A stretch of 64,000 nt of DNA from Bacteroides sp. (GCA_014801955.1 JAAVDE010000012.1:1-64000); one strand, 5' to 3'. Shown: positions 9,131-19,171, numbered from the stretch's first letter. Notes: generated by a model from the letters alone, not told the origin. Numbers and translations: made by a program.

Positions 9131-10354
9131 TTACTTCTCAGCTTCGATGGTTACGCAACGATCGAGATAAACGTTTGCTTTGCCGCCGAAACGGTCGCCG
9201 GAGTTGGTGGTAACGATGAGCTGGTCAGCGTTAACGCCGTTGGCAACGAGGATTTTCTTAACGTTTTCAGCACGACGGGTGCGCAGACGGGCGTTAACAG
9301 CGTCGGTGCCGGTGTAGTTGTCGGCCCAGCCGGTGATAACATACTTTTTGCCGGATTCCTTGATGGTGGAAGCTACGCTCTTGAGCACGTTGCGGTCGGT
9401 AGCGCTAACAGTAGCGGAGCCGATGCGGTAGTAGGTGGTAGCGAGGCTCTGGATGCAGGGAGCTGCTTCGGGAGCTTTGGGCATGGGGCGACGGAGGCAT
9501 TCGTCGAGTTTGCGCTGGGTGTCCTGCAGACGGCCTTCGCATTCAGCAAGGCGAGCCTTGATGGGATCGCAGTCCTCGATAACGGGGATAACGGGAACGA
9601 TAGGAGCGTTCCAGGTGCGCTTGTTGAAGAGGTAGGTAACGCCGATAAGAGCAGCAACGTCGTTGGTGTGGAGGTTGTACTCGTTTACTTCGTAGTTAGC
9701 GGAGTGAGCGGTGTAGCGGAGGTCGAGGCTCAGAGCAACCTGCTTGCTAACGTTGAAGCTGTTGATGATACCTGCGCGGAGAGCGAACGAAGTGTCGTAG
9801 CCCTTGGTGTTCCAGCCGTCGTTGCCGTCCTTGTTGAATTTGTGTTCGAAACCGAAGTAGGTAGCGCCGCCAACATAAGCGATGAAGTTGTAAACGCGGT
9901 TGGGCTTGTAGCCACACCACCAGTTGGTAACGTTCAGCATAGCGTCGAAGTTGATGCCGAGCTGACCAACGTGGGTCTTGTAGTAGCCGTCATACATCTT
10001 GGGGCCGTTTGCGTCGTAGGTCAGACCGAAAGCGTCAGCATTCTTGGCTGCGCCGCGTTCGCCGAGGTAGGTTGCGCCGCCACGAAGACCGAGGATGGGC
10101 GAGAACCATTTGCCAACCTGAAGGCCGAAAGCGGGGCTGGCTACGCGATCCTTGAAGGGAAGAACCTTATCGGCTTTGCCGAGAACAACGTTAACGCCAC
10201 CTTCAGCGGTGAGGAACCAGTTATCCTTGAAGCGGTTGAAGGTGTAGCCCTGGGCGTCATCCTCAACGTAAACAATCTCGGGCACTGCTGCGAATGCGGA
10301 ACCGGCCGACATCAGGGCAGCGCAAGCGAGAGAAAGAATAGCACTTTTCTTCAT
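9131..10354 (-). CDS. OmpA-family outer membrane protein
   Basis: Signal peptide; C-terminal OmpA-like domain (GWADNYTGTDAVNARLRTRRAENVKKILVANGV). Confidence 0.9.
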   Translation of the reverse strand: MKKSAILSLACAALMSAGSAFAAVPEIVYVEDDAQGYTFNRFKDNWFLTAEGGVNVVLGKADKVLPFKDRVASPAFGLQVGKWFSPILGLRGGATYLGERGAAKNADAFGLTYDANGPKMYDGYYKTHVGQLGINFDAMLNVTNWWCGYKPNRVYNFIAYVGGATYFGFEHKFNKDGNDGWNTKGYDTSFALRAGIINSFNVSKQVALSLDLRYTAHSANYEVNEYNLHTNDVAALIGVTYLFNKRTWNAPIVPVIPVIEDCDPIKARLAECEGRLQDTQRKLDECLRRPMPKAPEAAPCIQSLATTYYRIGSATVSATDRNVLKSVASTIKESGKKYVITGWADNYTGTDAVNARLRTRRAENVKKILVANGVNADQLIVTTNSGDRFGGKANVYLDRCVTIEAEK

Positions 10355-10482
10355 AAATAGTTATGAGTTATTGAGTTAAATAATTAGTTGATACGTTTTT
10401 AGGCGCAAAATGGGTACTTTTTGCGGTGCTAAGTTACACATTTTTTCTGAATTTTCAGCAATTTATGCAAAAAAATGCAAAA

Positions 10483-11133
10483 TTAATTTCTTGAACCGAA
10501 AATTGCAGAGCCGATGCGAACGATAGTAGCTCCCTGCGCAACGGCCAGCGGCCAGTCGCCGCTCATGCCCATCGACAGCTCGGTTGCCGACGGAATAATC
10601 TGTTGCAACCGGCGGCTGAGCGCGGCAAGTTCCGCAAAATCAGCCGTAATGCGCTGCTCGTCGTCGGTGTTGGAGGCCATGCCCATCAGCCCGACAACGC
10701 GAACTCCCGGCAACTCTGCGGCCAGCTCTGCGGCGGCAGGAAGCTCGGAGGGCAAGAAGCCGGTTTTGGTATCTTCGGCCGCCACATGGGCCTGAAGGAA
10801 AATGTCGATAACGCGACCGGCACGCACCGCTTCGGCCGACACGGCGCGAAGCACACGCTCCGAGTCAATGCTCTCGATAACGCCGGCGGAGGCTACCACG
10901 CGGCGCACCTTGTTGGTCTGCAAATGGCCGATAAAGTGCCAGACCGTATCGCCCGGCATGGCAATCGCCTTGGCCGCAAGTTCGTCGGCCCGGCTTTCGC
11001 CGAACCGGCGCTGGCCGGCGTTGTAGGCTTCCCTGACGGATTCGAGCGGCTGAAACTTGCTGACGGCAACGAGCTTAACCCCGGCGGGGAGCTGACTCAG
11101 AATCTCGCGCAGATTATTGCTGACCGGGGGCAT
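10483..11133 (-). CDS. YggS-family pyridoxal phosphate-dependent protein
   Basis: VKLVAVSKFQP..FGESRADEL..WHFIGHLQTNK..LSMGMSGDWPLAVAQGATIVRIGSAIFG. Confidence 0.93.
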   Translation of the reverse strand: MPPVSNNLREILSQLPAGVKLVAVSKFQPLESVREAYNAGQRRFGESRADELAAKAIAMPGDTVWHFIGHLQTNKVRRVVASAGVIESIDSERVLRAVSAEAVRAGRVIDIFLQAHVAAEDTKTGFLPSELPAAAELAAELPGVRVVGLMGMASNTDDEQRITADFAELAALSRRLQQIIPSATELSMGMSGDWPLAVAQGATIVRIGSAIFGSRN

Positions 11134-11560
11134 CGAGTTTGGCGCTATAAACGTCGAGAATGGCGGTTTCAACGATGGAAACAATTTCGAAGTCGGCCAT
11201 GGTGTTCTTCATGCCTTCCATGAAGTTATCGTAGGCATTTTTGAAGTTGTTGCCGGCAACGAGAATCTGCGAAACTGAGCGCTTTTCGACAGCGGTCTTT
11301 TCGTCGATCGTAATGAAGGCAGGCTTGACAAGATACCACTTGTCGGCAGCGTCGTCGCGGAAGATTTCTGAAATCTTCGTTTTCTTTACGGAAGCGACGT
11401 CCATTTCGCCGCTGACGAACGGGGTAACTTCTTCAATAACGCGCGCTTCGGCCTCGGTGAAGCTGAGAGCGTCGACCATAAAAGTGTCGGTGACTTTTTT
11501 CTGCATGCCGTTTTCCACCATTTTGTGGTAGGTCACTTTACATTCGAACCAGGATGCCAT
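11114..11560 (-). CDS. DUF4494 domain-containing protein
   Basis: WFECKVTYHKMVENGMQKKVTDTFMVDALSFTEAEARV pattern; overlaps the yggS-like start. Confidence 0.75.
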   Translation of the reverse strand: MASWFECKVTYHKMVENGMQKKVTDTFMVDALSFTEAEARVIEEVTPFVSGEMDVASVKKTKISEIFRDDAADKWYLVKPAFITIDEKTAVEKRSVSQILVAGNNFKNAYDNFMEGMKNTMADFEIVSIVETAILDVYSAKLDAPGQQ

Positions 11561-11599
11561 TTTCGGAAACTGTTGATAGGTTTATTAGTTTTTATTGCA

Positions 11600-11640
11600 A
11601 AGAAAACCCGAGGGCGCAACGGGGTCGCACCCTCGGGCTC
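11600..11640 (-). terminator. Rho-independent terminator after the MFS transporter
   Basis: CCCGAGGG...CCCTCGGG; T-rich on minus strand. Confidence 0.8.
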
Positions 11641-11653
11641 GGAATTGTCGGAA

Positions 11654-13345
11654 TTATTCGGCGCGCTTGCTGACCTTGGAGCCAACGAGAGCGTAGAAGA
11701 GCAGGTAGGCCGCGCAGGCAACGAGTACCCAGTAGGAAGCCAGGTAGCCAAACGAGTCGGCCATGCTTGCCTGGAGGGGCAGAATGATGCCGCCGCCGCA
11801 AACCATTACCATGAAGAAGCCGGAGCCGGCTGCGGTGTACTTGCCGAGGCCTTCAACGGCGAGGTTGAAGATGCCGCCCCACATAACGGAGGTGCAGAGG
11901 CCGCAGAGCACGAAGAAGAGAATATTGACCGGCGCGGGAACCATTTCAAACGACAGGCTGCCGCCGGCATTCGAGAAGCCGGGAACGGAAACGGTTGTTG
12001 CGGTATCGCAGAAAATGCCGAGCAGCAGCAGAACCAGAGCTGCGGTGCTGACGAAGGTCAGCATTGCACGGGAACTTACTTTGCCACCTACAACACCGCC
12101 GATCAGACGGCCGATGAGCATCATGAACCAGTACATGCCGCAGAGAGCGCCTGCAACGGCGGCGCCCATGCCGAGGCCGGCGGGAACGGAACCGTCAACG
12201 ATTGCCTTGGCGGCAACAACGTCGGCAGGCAGGTTGTCAGCGTTGGCAGCAGCTGCGGTGCAGCCCTTGTCGCAGGGAGTTTCGCAGGACTTGGTGCAGG
12301 TTTCCTTCTCGCAGTCGGTGCATGCGGAGTCAATTTCAGAAGCAGCTTCGGCCATGCCTACGGCTGCGGGGTCAGCGATAGCTTCGGAGGCCTTTTCGAA
12401 AGCCTCTTCAATGGGGTTAGCCGATTCAGCGGCTTCAACGTTGCCCTGATAGTCAACGAGCTCGTCAACAACCTGAGCGGCCACGGGATCAACGGCAGCG
12501 AGTTTGGCGAGGTCGGCGTTGTAGGCATCAACGGTTGCCTGAGCCTGCTCCATGGTGGGGGCGGTCATGTAAACGTTGGCAATCTGCGGAACGCCGATTT
12601 CAAGGCCGATGTAGAGGAAGATGCCGAGCGCACCGAGAACGAAGTGGCGGAAGCCGAGAGCACCGGCAACGGAGGGCTGTTCTTCAACAACGCCGGCTGC
12701 CTTTTTGGCTTTCTGCTCTTCGAGGATGGGTTCGGGCAGCTTAGCCAGGCCGAGAACTACGAAAGCGAGCAGGAAGATGCCGCCGGCAACGTAGAGAGCG
12801 GGACGGGCGTCGATCAGCGAGGTTTCCTGAGAAACGTTGCCGATCAGAATGCCAACGAAGATGGGGCAGATGGTAGCGGCCAGCGAGTTGCAGGTGCCAC
12901 CGAACTGGATGAGCTGGTTACCCTTGTTGCCACCGCCGCCGAGGGTGTTGAGCATGGGGTTAACAACGGTGTTGAGCATACACATCGAGAAGCCTGCAAC
13001 GAGAGCGCCGATGATGTAGACGGTGAAGATAGCGTTGTTGCCGTCAAGATAGCTGGAAGCGAACATGATTGCAACGCCCAGCAGACCAACGAGAACGGCG
13101 CTGATAGCCGAGAATTTGTAGCCGCGTTTCTGCAGGAGCATACCGGCGGGAATACCCATGATTGCATACGCGATAAAGTTGGCGGCGGCGCCGAGCTGGC
13201 TCTGGAAGTTGCTCAGGCCGAGCTGGGCTTTCAGAATAACGCCGAAGGGGTTTTGGAAACCGGTCACGAAGGAAATCATCGCGAACAGGAAGAACATCAC
13301 GATGATAGGCAGCGTGTAGTTCGGTTTGCGAGCTGAAGTCGACAT
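11654..13345 (-). CDS. FucP-like sugar MFS transporter with a long Cys-rich internal insertion
   Basis: MFFLFAMISFVTGFQNPFGVILKAQLGLS..., multiple TM segments, hydrophilic insertion with CTDCEKETCTKSCETPCDKGC. Confidence 0.85.
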   Translation of the reverse strand: MSTSARKPNYTLPIIVMFFLFAMISFVTGFQNPFGVILKAQLGLSNFQSQLGAAANFIAYAIMGIPAGMLLQKRGYKFSAISAVLVGLLGVAIMFASSYLDGNNAIFTVYIIGALVAGFSMCMLNTVVNPMLNTLGGGGNKGNQLIQFGGTCNSLAATICPIFVGILIGNVSQETSLIDARPALYVAGGIFLLAFVVLGLAKLPEPILEEQKAKKAAGVVEEQPSVAGALGFRHFVLGALGIFLYIGLEIGVPQIANVYMTAPTMEQAQATVDAYNADLAKLAAVDPVAAQVVDELVDYQGNVEAAESANPIEEAFEKASEAIADPAAVGMAEAASEIDSACTDCEKETCTKSCETPCDKGCTAAAANADNLPADVVAAKAIVDGSVPAGLGMGAAVAGALCGMYWFMMLIGRLIGGVVGGKVSSRAMLTFVSTAALVLLLLGIFCDTATTVSVPGFSNAGGSLSFEMVPAPVNILFFVLCGLCTSVMWGGIFNLAVEGLGKYTAAGSGFFMVMVCGGGIILPLQASMADSFGYLASYWVLVACAAYLLFYALVGSKVSKRAE

Positions 13346-13402
13346 AGTTTGGTTAATTGTTTTTGGTTAGGTAAGGAAATTTTGGTTTGTAATAATTGAG
13401 TG

Positions 13403-13433
13403 CAAAGTAACAAAAAAATGCAGCGGTATGCAA
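13403..13433 (-). promoter_or_regulatory. Putative promoter TTG-N20-TTACTTTG for the MFS gene
   Basis: One mismatch to TAnnTTTG, good -33 spacing. Confidence 0.5.
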
Positions 13434-13450
13434 GTTTTTAACAAAAAAAG

Positions 13451-14212
13451 TTAGAGGGAGAAGGAATAGACCAGGGCAATCGTGTGGCGCGAATCGCCGT
13501 CGTCGTCGGCTCCGCGGTCGCAATAGCGATAGAAAATCTCAAGCTCGTTGTGCTTGTCGATCTTAATCTCCGAGCCGGCGTTCAAACGCCATTTTTCGCA
13601 GAATCGTGCGCCGTCAGCACGATGCTTCGTCGTGTTCACTTCGCGCAGCCGCGAGTAGAGTTCAAAGCCGGCGAACGGCGTGAACCTGCATTTTTTATAT
13701 GGCTTATATTCAGCTTGCAGGCGCGAGCGCAGCAGATGTTGCGTCTTGCCGTTAACCGTTTTATTACCCCAGGGGGTACCGTCGTTGAACTGCGGAACGA
13801 GAAACGACGGACGGCGCGTTAGCTGATAGCGCTCGCGAAGCGACAGACTCAGCTTCTTGACCGGCTTCCACGAAAAGGTCAGGCCGGCCGACAGGCGATG
13901 CTTGTTGTTCCAATACGCCGGCAGGGCATAGCCGTCGGAATTGAACGCGCTGAGCGTCTGCGACTGAATGAACTTATAGTCAACGCCGACTTTCAGCCAC
14001 TTCAGCGGTTTCCAGCCAAGCGATGCATCAACGCTCCACTGATCGGCATTGTTCAGCCAGTCCATTGAGCGGAATTCGACTCCGGCCCCGGCGCTTAGCT
14101 GCGCAGGGAGCTTAAACGACGCTTCGGCGCCGAAAAGCAGCGTCTGGGCCGAAGCCGGCATTGCGGCAGCCAGCGCCGACAGAAGCATAACTGCGAGGCT
14201 TTTGCGAATCAT
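13451..14212 (-). CDS. DUF2490-like outer-membrane barrel protein
   Basis: Signal peptide, alternating beta pattern, VDYKFIQSQ..., C-terminal aromatic-rich strand. Confidence 0.7.
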   Translation of the reverse strand: MIRKSLAVMLLSALAAAMPASAQTLLFGAEASFKLPAQLSAGAGVEFRSMDWLNNADQWSVDASLGWKPLKWLKVGVDYKFIQSQTLSAFNSDGYALPAYWNNKHRLSAGLTFSWKPVKKLSLSLRERYQLTRRPSFLVPQFNDGTPWGNKTVNGKTQHLLRSRLQAEYKPYKKCRFTPFAGFELYSRLREVNTTKHRADGARFCEKWRLNAGSEIKIDKHNELEIFYRYCDRGADDDGDSRHTIALVYSFSL

Positions 14213-14907
14213 TGGCCTTCTTTGGGAAATTTGGTCAGAGTGTCAACCGTGTTGGCAACCATGTCGGTCGGATGGTAGTAGACCTTGAGCATGGCGGTGT
14301 CGCGCAGAAAGTCAATGTGGCCCACCTCAATGCGTTCGATGTCGAGGCCGGTGCGGGCCTTGAGGTCAGCGAGCAGTTCGTCGTAGCGGGCCGGAGCGGT
14401 CATTTCAGGGCGGTCATAGAGAACCAGTTTGCAGGCAACGTGTTTGATCCACTTGTTGCTCTCGCAGAGCCATATCCAGCCGATAAACAAAACGTTGGCA
14501 ACCAGCGCCTGAACCAGATGCGAAGCCAGGGCATTAATAACCGAAATAGCGATAATCACGAACAGATAGGTCATTTCGCGAACCGGCATCGACTCGGTCC
14601 TGTACCTGATAATGCCAAAGATGGCAAACAAGCCAAGGGCGAAACCGACCTTCAGCTTAACTCCGCCAAGCAGGAAAATCAAAAAGAAGATGCTGACGGC
14701 AATGAGCGAAAAGGTGAAATAATAGTCCTTGCGGCGGCTCTTCGGATAGTAAAGCAGATGAATGATAATGGTGACCACAATTGCGTTGAACGCAAAGCGG
14801 ATCAGCAGCTCCCACATGTCAACGGCATTGAAGCCCTGGGGATCAATCAGCGACCACAGCGAATTGGGCGCCTGGTTGTCAAGAATCGGTTCGTTAAGTT
14901 CTTCCAT
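14209..14907 (-). CDS. DUF4956 family membrane protein
   Basis: Predicted TM helices; FALGLFAIFGIIRYRTESMPVREMTYLFVIIAISVINAL signature. Confidence 0.85.
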   Translation of the reverse strand: MEELNEPILDNQAPNSLWSLIDPQGFNAVDMWELLIRFAFNAIVVTIIIHLLYYPKSRRKDYYFTFSLIAVSIFFLIFLLGGVKLKVGFALGLFAIFGIIRYRTESMPVREMTYLFVIIAISVINALASHLVQALVANVLFIGWIWLCESNKWIKHVACKLVLYDRPEMTAPARYDELLADLKARTGLDIERIEVGHIDFLRDTAMLKVYYHPTDMVANTVDTLTKFPKEGQ

Positions 14908-14915
14908 GATATGGT

Positions 14916-15671
14916 TTATTGTAGATTGGCAAGTTTTGAAACGTAGCGCAGGCGCTCGCGGAAACGATTGGTTTTCAGCATCGGGTTGGTCAGAGCCATG
15001 CCGATACAATATTTGCTGAAACCGCTCTGATGGATTCGCAACTGCTTGAGCATGTCGAGAATCGGCGAATGAGTCAGGCCGTCGCGCTTGACTTCGATAA
15101 TCACCAGCGGCCCCATCGAGGCGTCGTGCCCGGTCTGTTCGTTGTGGAACTCCAGGTCGAGGTCAATTGTCAGACGCTCGGTCATGGCGTCGTTGACCAG
15201 CGTTATGCGGCGGAACCTGTTAGACAACTGTGGCAGCAGGCGGTGAGCGCCATAGATCGACTTCTGAATCAGAAAGACGCGATAGGTTTCGCGGTCGAGG
15301 TCGGGCGTGCGCTCGCCACACTGGATGCGCTTCTTATCCGTGCGCCCCTTGTTGTTCTTGCGCTTGACCTCAAGAAACTGCACGCCGGAGCTCTCATAGC
15401 GACGCACGCGGATTTTCTGCCGCGCCTTCTTGCCGCGATGGTGCTGGGCATACATCTCACACTCAGGAGTGTCGAAATATAGCGTCGTGTAGGGCATCAT
15501 CTTCTGCCCTTCGATTTCCTGAATAGAGTATCGGTCGGCAGCCAGAGCCAGAAGGTGCTCGAGGCGGTCGAGAGTAGTGACGAATTTCGTGTCCACGCGA
15601 TTCATGAGCTTAACCTTGCCCATCTGTTCGAGCGACACGGAGCGATACCCGCTCAGAAGTTCCGCTAACAT
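14916..15671 (-). CDS. VTC-domain polyphosphate polymerase-like protein
   Basis: RVDTKFVTTLDRLEHLL..TLYFDTPECEMYAQHHRGKKARQKIRVRRYESSGVQFLEVKRKNNKGRTDKKRI. Confidence 0.87.
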   Translation of the reverse strand: MLAELLSGYRSVSLEQMGKVKLMNRVDTKFVTTLDRLEHLLALAADRYSIQEIEGQKMMPYTTLYFDTPECEMYAQHHRGKKARQKIRVRRYESSGVQFLEVKRKNNKGRTDKKRIQCGERTPDLDRETYRVFLIQKSIYGAHRLLPQLSNRFRRITLVNDAMTERLTIDLDLEFHNEQTGHDASMGPLVIIEVKRDGLTHSPILDMLKQLRIHQSGFSKYCIGMALTNPMLKTNRFRERLRYVSKLANLQ

Positions 15672-15732
15672 CGGCAGCGAATTTACGAAACTTTTCCGAC
15701 ATAACCAAATCCCCACCCAACGACCGCACGGG

Positions 15733-16605
15733 TTATATGCGGTCGAGGACGGTGCGGACCAGGTCGGCGATGGAGTTTTTGTATTGGGGATTGGCGGTGT
15801 TGTTGTAGCGGTTGGCAATGATGGAGCAAACGGTCATTGCGCGGTGGCCCATCAGGCGGGCAAGACCCTGAAGGGGCGCCGACTCCATTTCGTAGTTGGT
15901 TATGCGGCGGTCGCCGTGGCGGAACGCCTCGATGCGCGCATTGAGGTCGGGATTGGCCAGGTGGAGGCGCACTTCGCGTCCCTGCGGGCCATAGAAGCCG
16001 ACGGCGGAAATGGTGTTGCCGCGCACCATGTCGTCGCGACCAATCTGTTCAACCAGAGTCGGGTCGGCATCAACGACGTAGGGTTTGGCCCAGAGTGGAT
16101 TCCAGCCGGTGTGGTCACACAGCGCATGCTCGAAATCCAGGTCGGCAACGCTGTTGCGGCCGGCGTAGTAGTTAAGAACACCGTCGAAGCCAATGGCCTT
16201 TTCGGCAATTACGGGGGTGCCGATAGTGAGCTCGGGCTGCAGGGCGCCGGAGGTGCCGATGCGCACCAGGGTGAGCGAACGCGTGTTTTCGCGCACCTCG
16301 CGGGTCTGGAAGTCAATATTGGCGAGAGCGTCGAGTTCGGTAACGACGATGTCGATATTGTCGGGGCCGATGCCGTGGCTGAGACACATGATCGGTTTGC
16401 CTTTGTAGGTGCCGCCGATGGTATGGAACTCGCGCGAGCTTACTTCGAAGGTGCGAGTATCGAAGAAGGAGGCGACCATGACAACGCGACCCGGGTCGCC
16501 GACCAGGATGACGCGGTCGGTCAGCTGCTCGGGGAGCAGGTGAAGATGAAAAACAGACCCGTCGGGGTTGATTATAAGTTCGGAAGGAGGAATTATTCTT
16601 GACAT
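15733..16605 (-). CDS. Nucleoside phosphorylase (uridine phosphorylase-like)
   Basis: VILVGDPGRV..SHGIGPDNIDIVVTELDAL..RIGTSGALQPEL. Confidence 0.88.
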   Translation of the reverse strand: MSRIIPPSELIINPDGSVFHLHLLPEQLTDRVILVGDPGRVVMVASFFDTRTFEVSSREFHTIGGTYKGKPIMCLSHGIGPDNIDIVVTELDALANIDFQTREVRENTRSLTLVRIGTSGALQPELTIGTPVIAEKAIGFDGVLNYYAGRNSVADLDFEHALCDHTGWNPLWAKPYVVDADPTLVEQIGRDDMVRGNTISAVGFYGPQGREVRLHLANPDLNARIEAFRHGDRRITNYEMESAPLQGLARLMGHRAMTVCSIIANRYNNTANPQYKNSIADLVRTVLDRI

Positions 16606-16626
16606 TATACTTGAATAGATTTAGGG

Positions 16627-17742
16627 TTAGACTTTTTGGTAGCGACCTCCGGGGAGCGCGAGCACGAGCCCGCGGAACTCCATGTCGATCAGCAGCGACA
16701 TGAGCTTGCTGACTCTGAAGCCGGTGGCGGCGGTCAGCTGCGCCAGGGTCGCATTGGGGTTCTCACCCAGGAAATCAACAATCTGCGATTCGTCGGAGTT
16801 CAGTTCAATAGGTAATTGAGGCTCGTCGCCCTCCTGATGGGAGGTGCGCATGGGCCAATGTTGGGCATGGCAAAGGTCTTCGGCATTTCGGATCAACATG
16901 GCCGTTGAACCGGCAATCAGGCGGTTGCAGCCGGCGGAATAAATGTCGCCCACGCGACCCGGAAGGGCATACACGTCGCGATTATAACCCATTGCCAGGT
17001 TGGCGGTTATGAGTGCCCCACCCTTTTCAGCGCTTTCAACAACCACTACGCAGTCACACAATCCTGCGATAATCCTGTTGCGGGCAACGAAATTGCCCTT
17101 ATGCACCGGCGTCAGGTGGCCATATTCCGTAACAATCAGTCCGCCTTCCGACGCCATGCGCTGGGCGTCGGCACGATGGTCGCTCGGGTAGATCGACTGC
17201 ATTCCGGTCGCCATCACGCCAACCGTTGGCAATCCGGCGGCCAGAGCCGCGCGATGGGCGGCAATGTCTACGCCATAGGCCAGACCGCTGACAATAGCCA
17301 CGTTGCCGACCTTTTCGGCCAGCTCATTGACGAGCGTTCGCGTAAATTCCAAACCATAGGGGGTTGCATGGCGGGTGCCGACGATGCCGACCATTCGCCG
17401 CTCGTTCAGGTCGAGACCGCCGCAGGTGTAGAGCAGCAGCGGAGCGTCCTCACACTCCAGCAGCCGGCGCGGATAGGCCGGGTCGGTGAAATACACCGGG
17501 GTAATCCGGTTGGCCTCAATGAAGAGTTCCTCGGCGGCGGCTTCTTCCAGAACGCGCTGGCGATACTCGTCGCTATAGATTCGGGCCTTCGACTGCGTCA
17601 GGTAGCGCAGACGCATCTCCGACAATGCAAAGAACTCGCGCTCGCTGCCGACCATACGCAGCAGCTCGCGGCCCAGGGTTAGATTCATGCCTCGAATCGA
17701 GGCAAAAGCAATCTGATAACGTAGACGGGGATTAGAGCTCAT
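16627..17742 (-). CDS. dprA: DNA-processing protein DprA
   Basis: VGIVGTRHATPYG..VSGLAYGVDIAAHRAAL..FVARNRIIAGLCD; start trimmed. Confidence 0.92.
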   Translation of the reverse strand: MSSNPRLRYQIAFASIRGMNLTLGRELLRMVGSEREFFALSEMRLRYLTQSKARIYSDEYRQRVLEEAAAEELFIEANRITPVYFTDPAYPRRLLECEDAPLLLYTCGGLDLNERRMVGIVGTRHATPYGLEFTRTLVNELAEKVGNVAIVSGLAYGVDIAAHRAALAAGLPTVGVMATGMQSIYPSDHRADAQRMASEGGLIVTEYGHLTPVHKGNFVARNRIIAGLCDCVVVVESAEKGGALITANLAMGYNRDVYALPGRVGDIYSAGCNRLIAGSTAMLIRNAEDLCHAQHWPMRTSHQEGDEPQLPIELNSDESQIVDFLGENPNATLAQLTAATGFRVSKLMSLLIDMEFRGLVLALPGGRYQKV

Positions 17743-18145
17743 CGGCAAGCAAGTAGTCTTTGAACGCTTCGGCCAGCTCCTCGCCCCGGGTCGGACGGCC
17801 ATTGATGATATTAACGACCGTGACCTCGGCGTTAACTACCGGTCGGCCGTCGGGGGTCAGAATCCACTGATGAAAAATGAAGCGCGGGCCGCGGCGGGTC
17901 AGCTTCAGGCAGCTAACGAACTCGCACCCGAGGCCGAGCGACGACAGATAGGTAATCGACACGCTGCGAACAACGGGCGACATTCCGCGTCGGCGCATGT
18001 CGGCAAACGACAAACCGGCGGATTCACAGAACTCATGGCGCGTATGTTCGAGGTAGTTCAGATAACAGGCATTGTTAACGATGCCTTCCGAGTCAACCTC
18101 GTAGTCGCGCACTTTCATCGGGAGCTTAAAGGCGGCATTTTCCAT
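17732..18145 (-). CDS. Acyl-CoA thioesterase (4HBT hotdog family)
   Basis: VRDYEVDSEGIVNNACYLNYLEHTRHEFCESAG. Confidence 0.87.
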   Translation of the reverse strand: MENAAFKLPMKVRDYEVDSEGIVNNACYLNYLEHTRHEFCESAGLSFADMRRRGMSPVVRSVSITYLSSLGLGCEFVSCLKLTRRGPRFIFHQWILTPDGRPVVNAEVTVVNIINGRPTRGEELAEAFKDYLLADEL

Positions 18146-18197
18146 CAGCGGCAAATTTACTAACTTTTTTTGATTCCTCCAAATCCGCATCGAACGA

Positions 18198-18578
18198 TTA
18201 TAGCCTCAGAGCGGCTGACCGTCCAATCAGCGTCAGACCAACACCTCCCGCAAGGCTCAGCATCGCATAAACAACTGCCTGCACCGGCCGACCGCGCCCG
18301 GCAATGTTAACAATATCGGCCGAGAAGGTCGAAAACGTCGTTAGGCCGCCGCAGAAGCCGGTCACCAGCAGCAGCGACAGCGCCTGACCAATCAAGCGGG
18401 TGCGCTCAGCCACGCCAAGCAGACACCCGATAAGCAGGCAGCCCGCAAGATTAACCGCCAGGGTTCCGAGTTGCGACGGTGCCGAAGGCCACAGCAACGC
18501 CGACAATCGAACAATCAGATAGCGCGAGCAACTTCCCAACGCTCCGCCCAAAGCAACGAGCAATAGGTTCCGAAACAT
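18198..18578 (-). CDS. crcB: Fluoride efflux transporter CrcB/Fluc
   Basis: GGALGSCSRYL..TLAVNLAGCLLIGCLLG..GFCGGLTTFSTFS. Confidence 0.93.
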   Translation of the reverse strand: MFRNLLLVALGGALGSCSRYLIVRLSALLWPSAPSQLGTLAVNLAGCLLIGCLLGVAERTRLIGQALSLLLVTGFCGGLTTFSTFSADIVNIAGRGRPVQAVVYAMLSLAGGVGLTLIGRSAALRL

Positions 18579-18591
18579 GTATAGTCCTCCA

Positions 18592-18648
18592 ATAAAAAGA
18601 GCAAGACTGCGCCCCGGGTATCAGCCGGGAGGCGCAGCCTTGCGGTGA
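18592..18648 (-). terminator. Terminator at the end of the alpha operon (after rplQ)
   Basis: gcaag-actgcgcc...ggcgcag-ccttgc stem with T-run on minus strand. Confidence 0.75.
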
Positions 18649-18671
18649 ATTGCGAATCAGTCGCCGGATAA

Positions 18672-19163
18672 TTACTCGGCTTTGGGCTCTTCAGCTGCGG
18701 GAGCTTCAACCGGAGCGGTTTCGGCAGCAGCGGTAGCGCTCTTTTTGCGCGAGCGGCGGGTGCGGCTCTTCTTGGTATCGGCCTTCTTGGCGTCGAGCAG
18801 TGCCTGGTTGTAGTCAACGAGCTCGATGAAACACATCTGAGCATTGTCGCCGAGGCGGTTGCCGGTTTTCAGAATGCGGGTGTAGCCACCGGGACGGTCA
18901 GCGATTTTCTGCGAAATTTCGCGGAAGAGCTCGCTAACGGCATACTTGTTCTGGAGATAGGAGAAAACGAGGCGGCGGTTAGCCATGTTGTCCTCCTTGG
19001 AGCGGTTGATCAGGGGCTCGGCATACATGCGCAGCGCCTTGGCTTTGGCCAGGGTGGTGAAGATGCGCTTGTGCATGATCAGCGAGATGGTCATGTTAGC
19101 CAGCAGGGCATCGCGGTGGCCCTTTTTACGGCTGAGATGGTTGAAATTTTTATTGTGTCTCAT
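18672..19163 (-). CDS. rplQ: 50S ribosomal protein L17
   Basis: [24 protein letters not shown]. Confidence 0.98.
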   Translation of the reverse strand: MRHNKNFNHLSRKKGHRDALLANMTISLIMHKRIFTTLAKAKALRMYAEPLINRSKEDNMANRRLVFSYLQNKYAVSELFREISQKIADRPGGYTRILKTGNRLGDNAQMCFIELVDYNQALLDAKKADTKKSRTRRSRKKSATAAAETAPVEAPAAEEPKAE

Positions 19164-19171
19164 CTTTGGGT

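Noticed and set aside
11525-13336. 603-aa + strand ORF opposite the MFS transporter
   Set aside because: Mirror frame; the minus-strand product is clearly a transporter
18579-18671. Fluoride riboswitch upstream of crcB
   Set aside because: The spacer is explained by the rplQ terminator; no crcB-motif recognised
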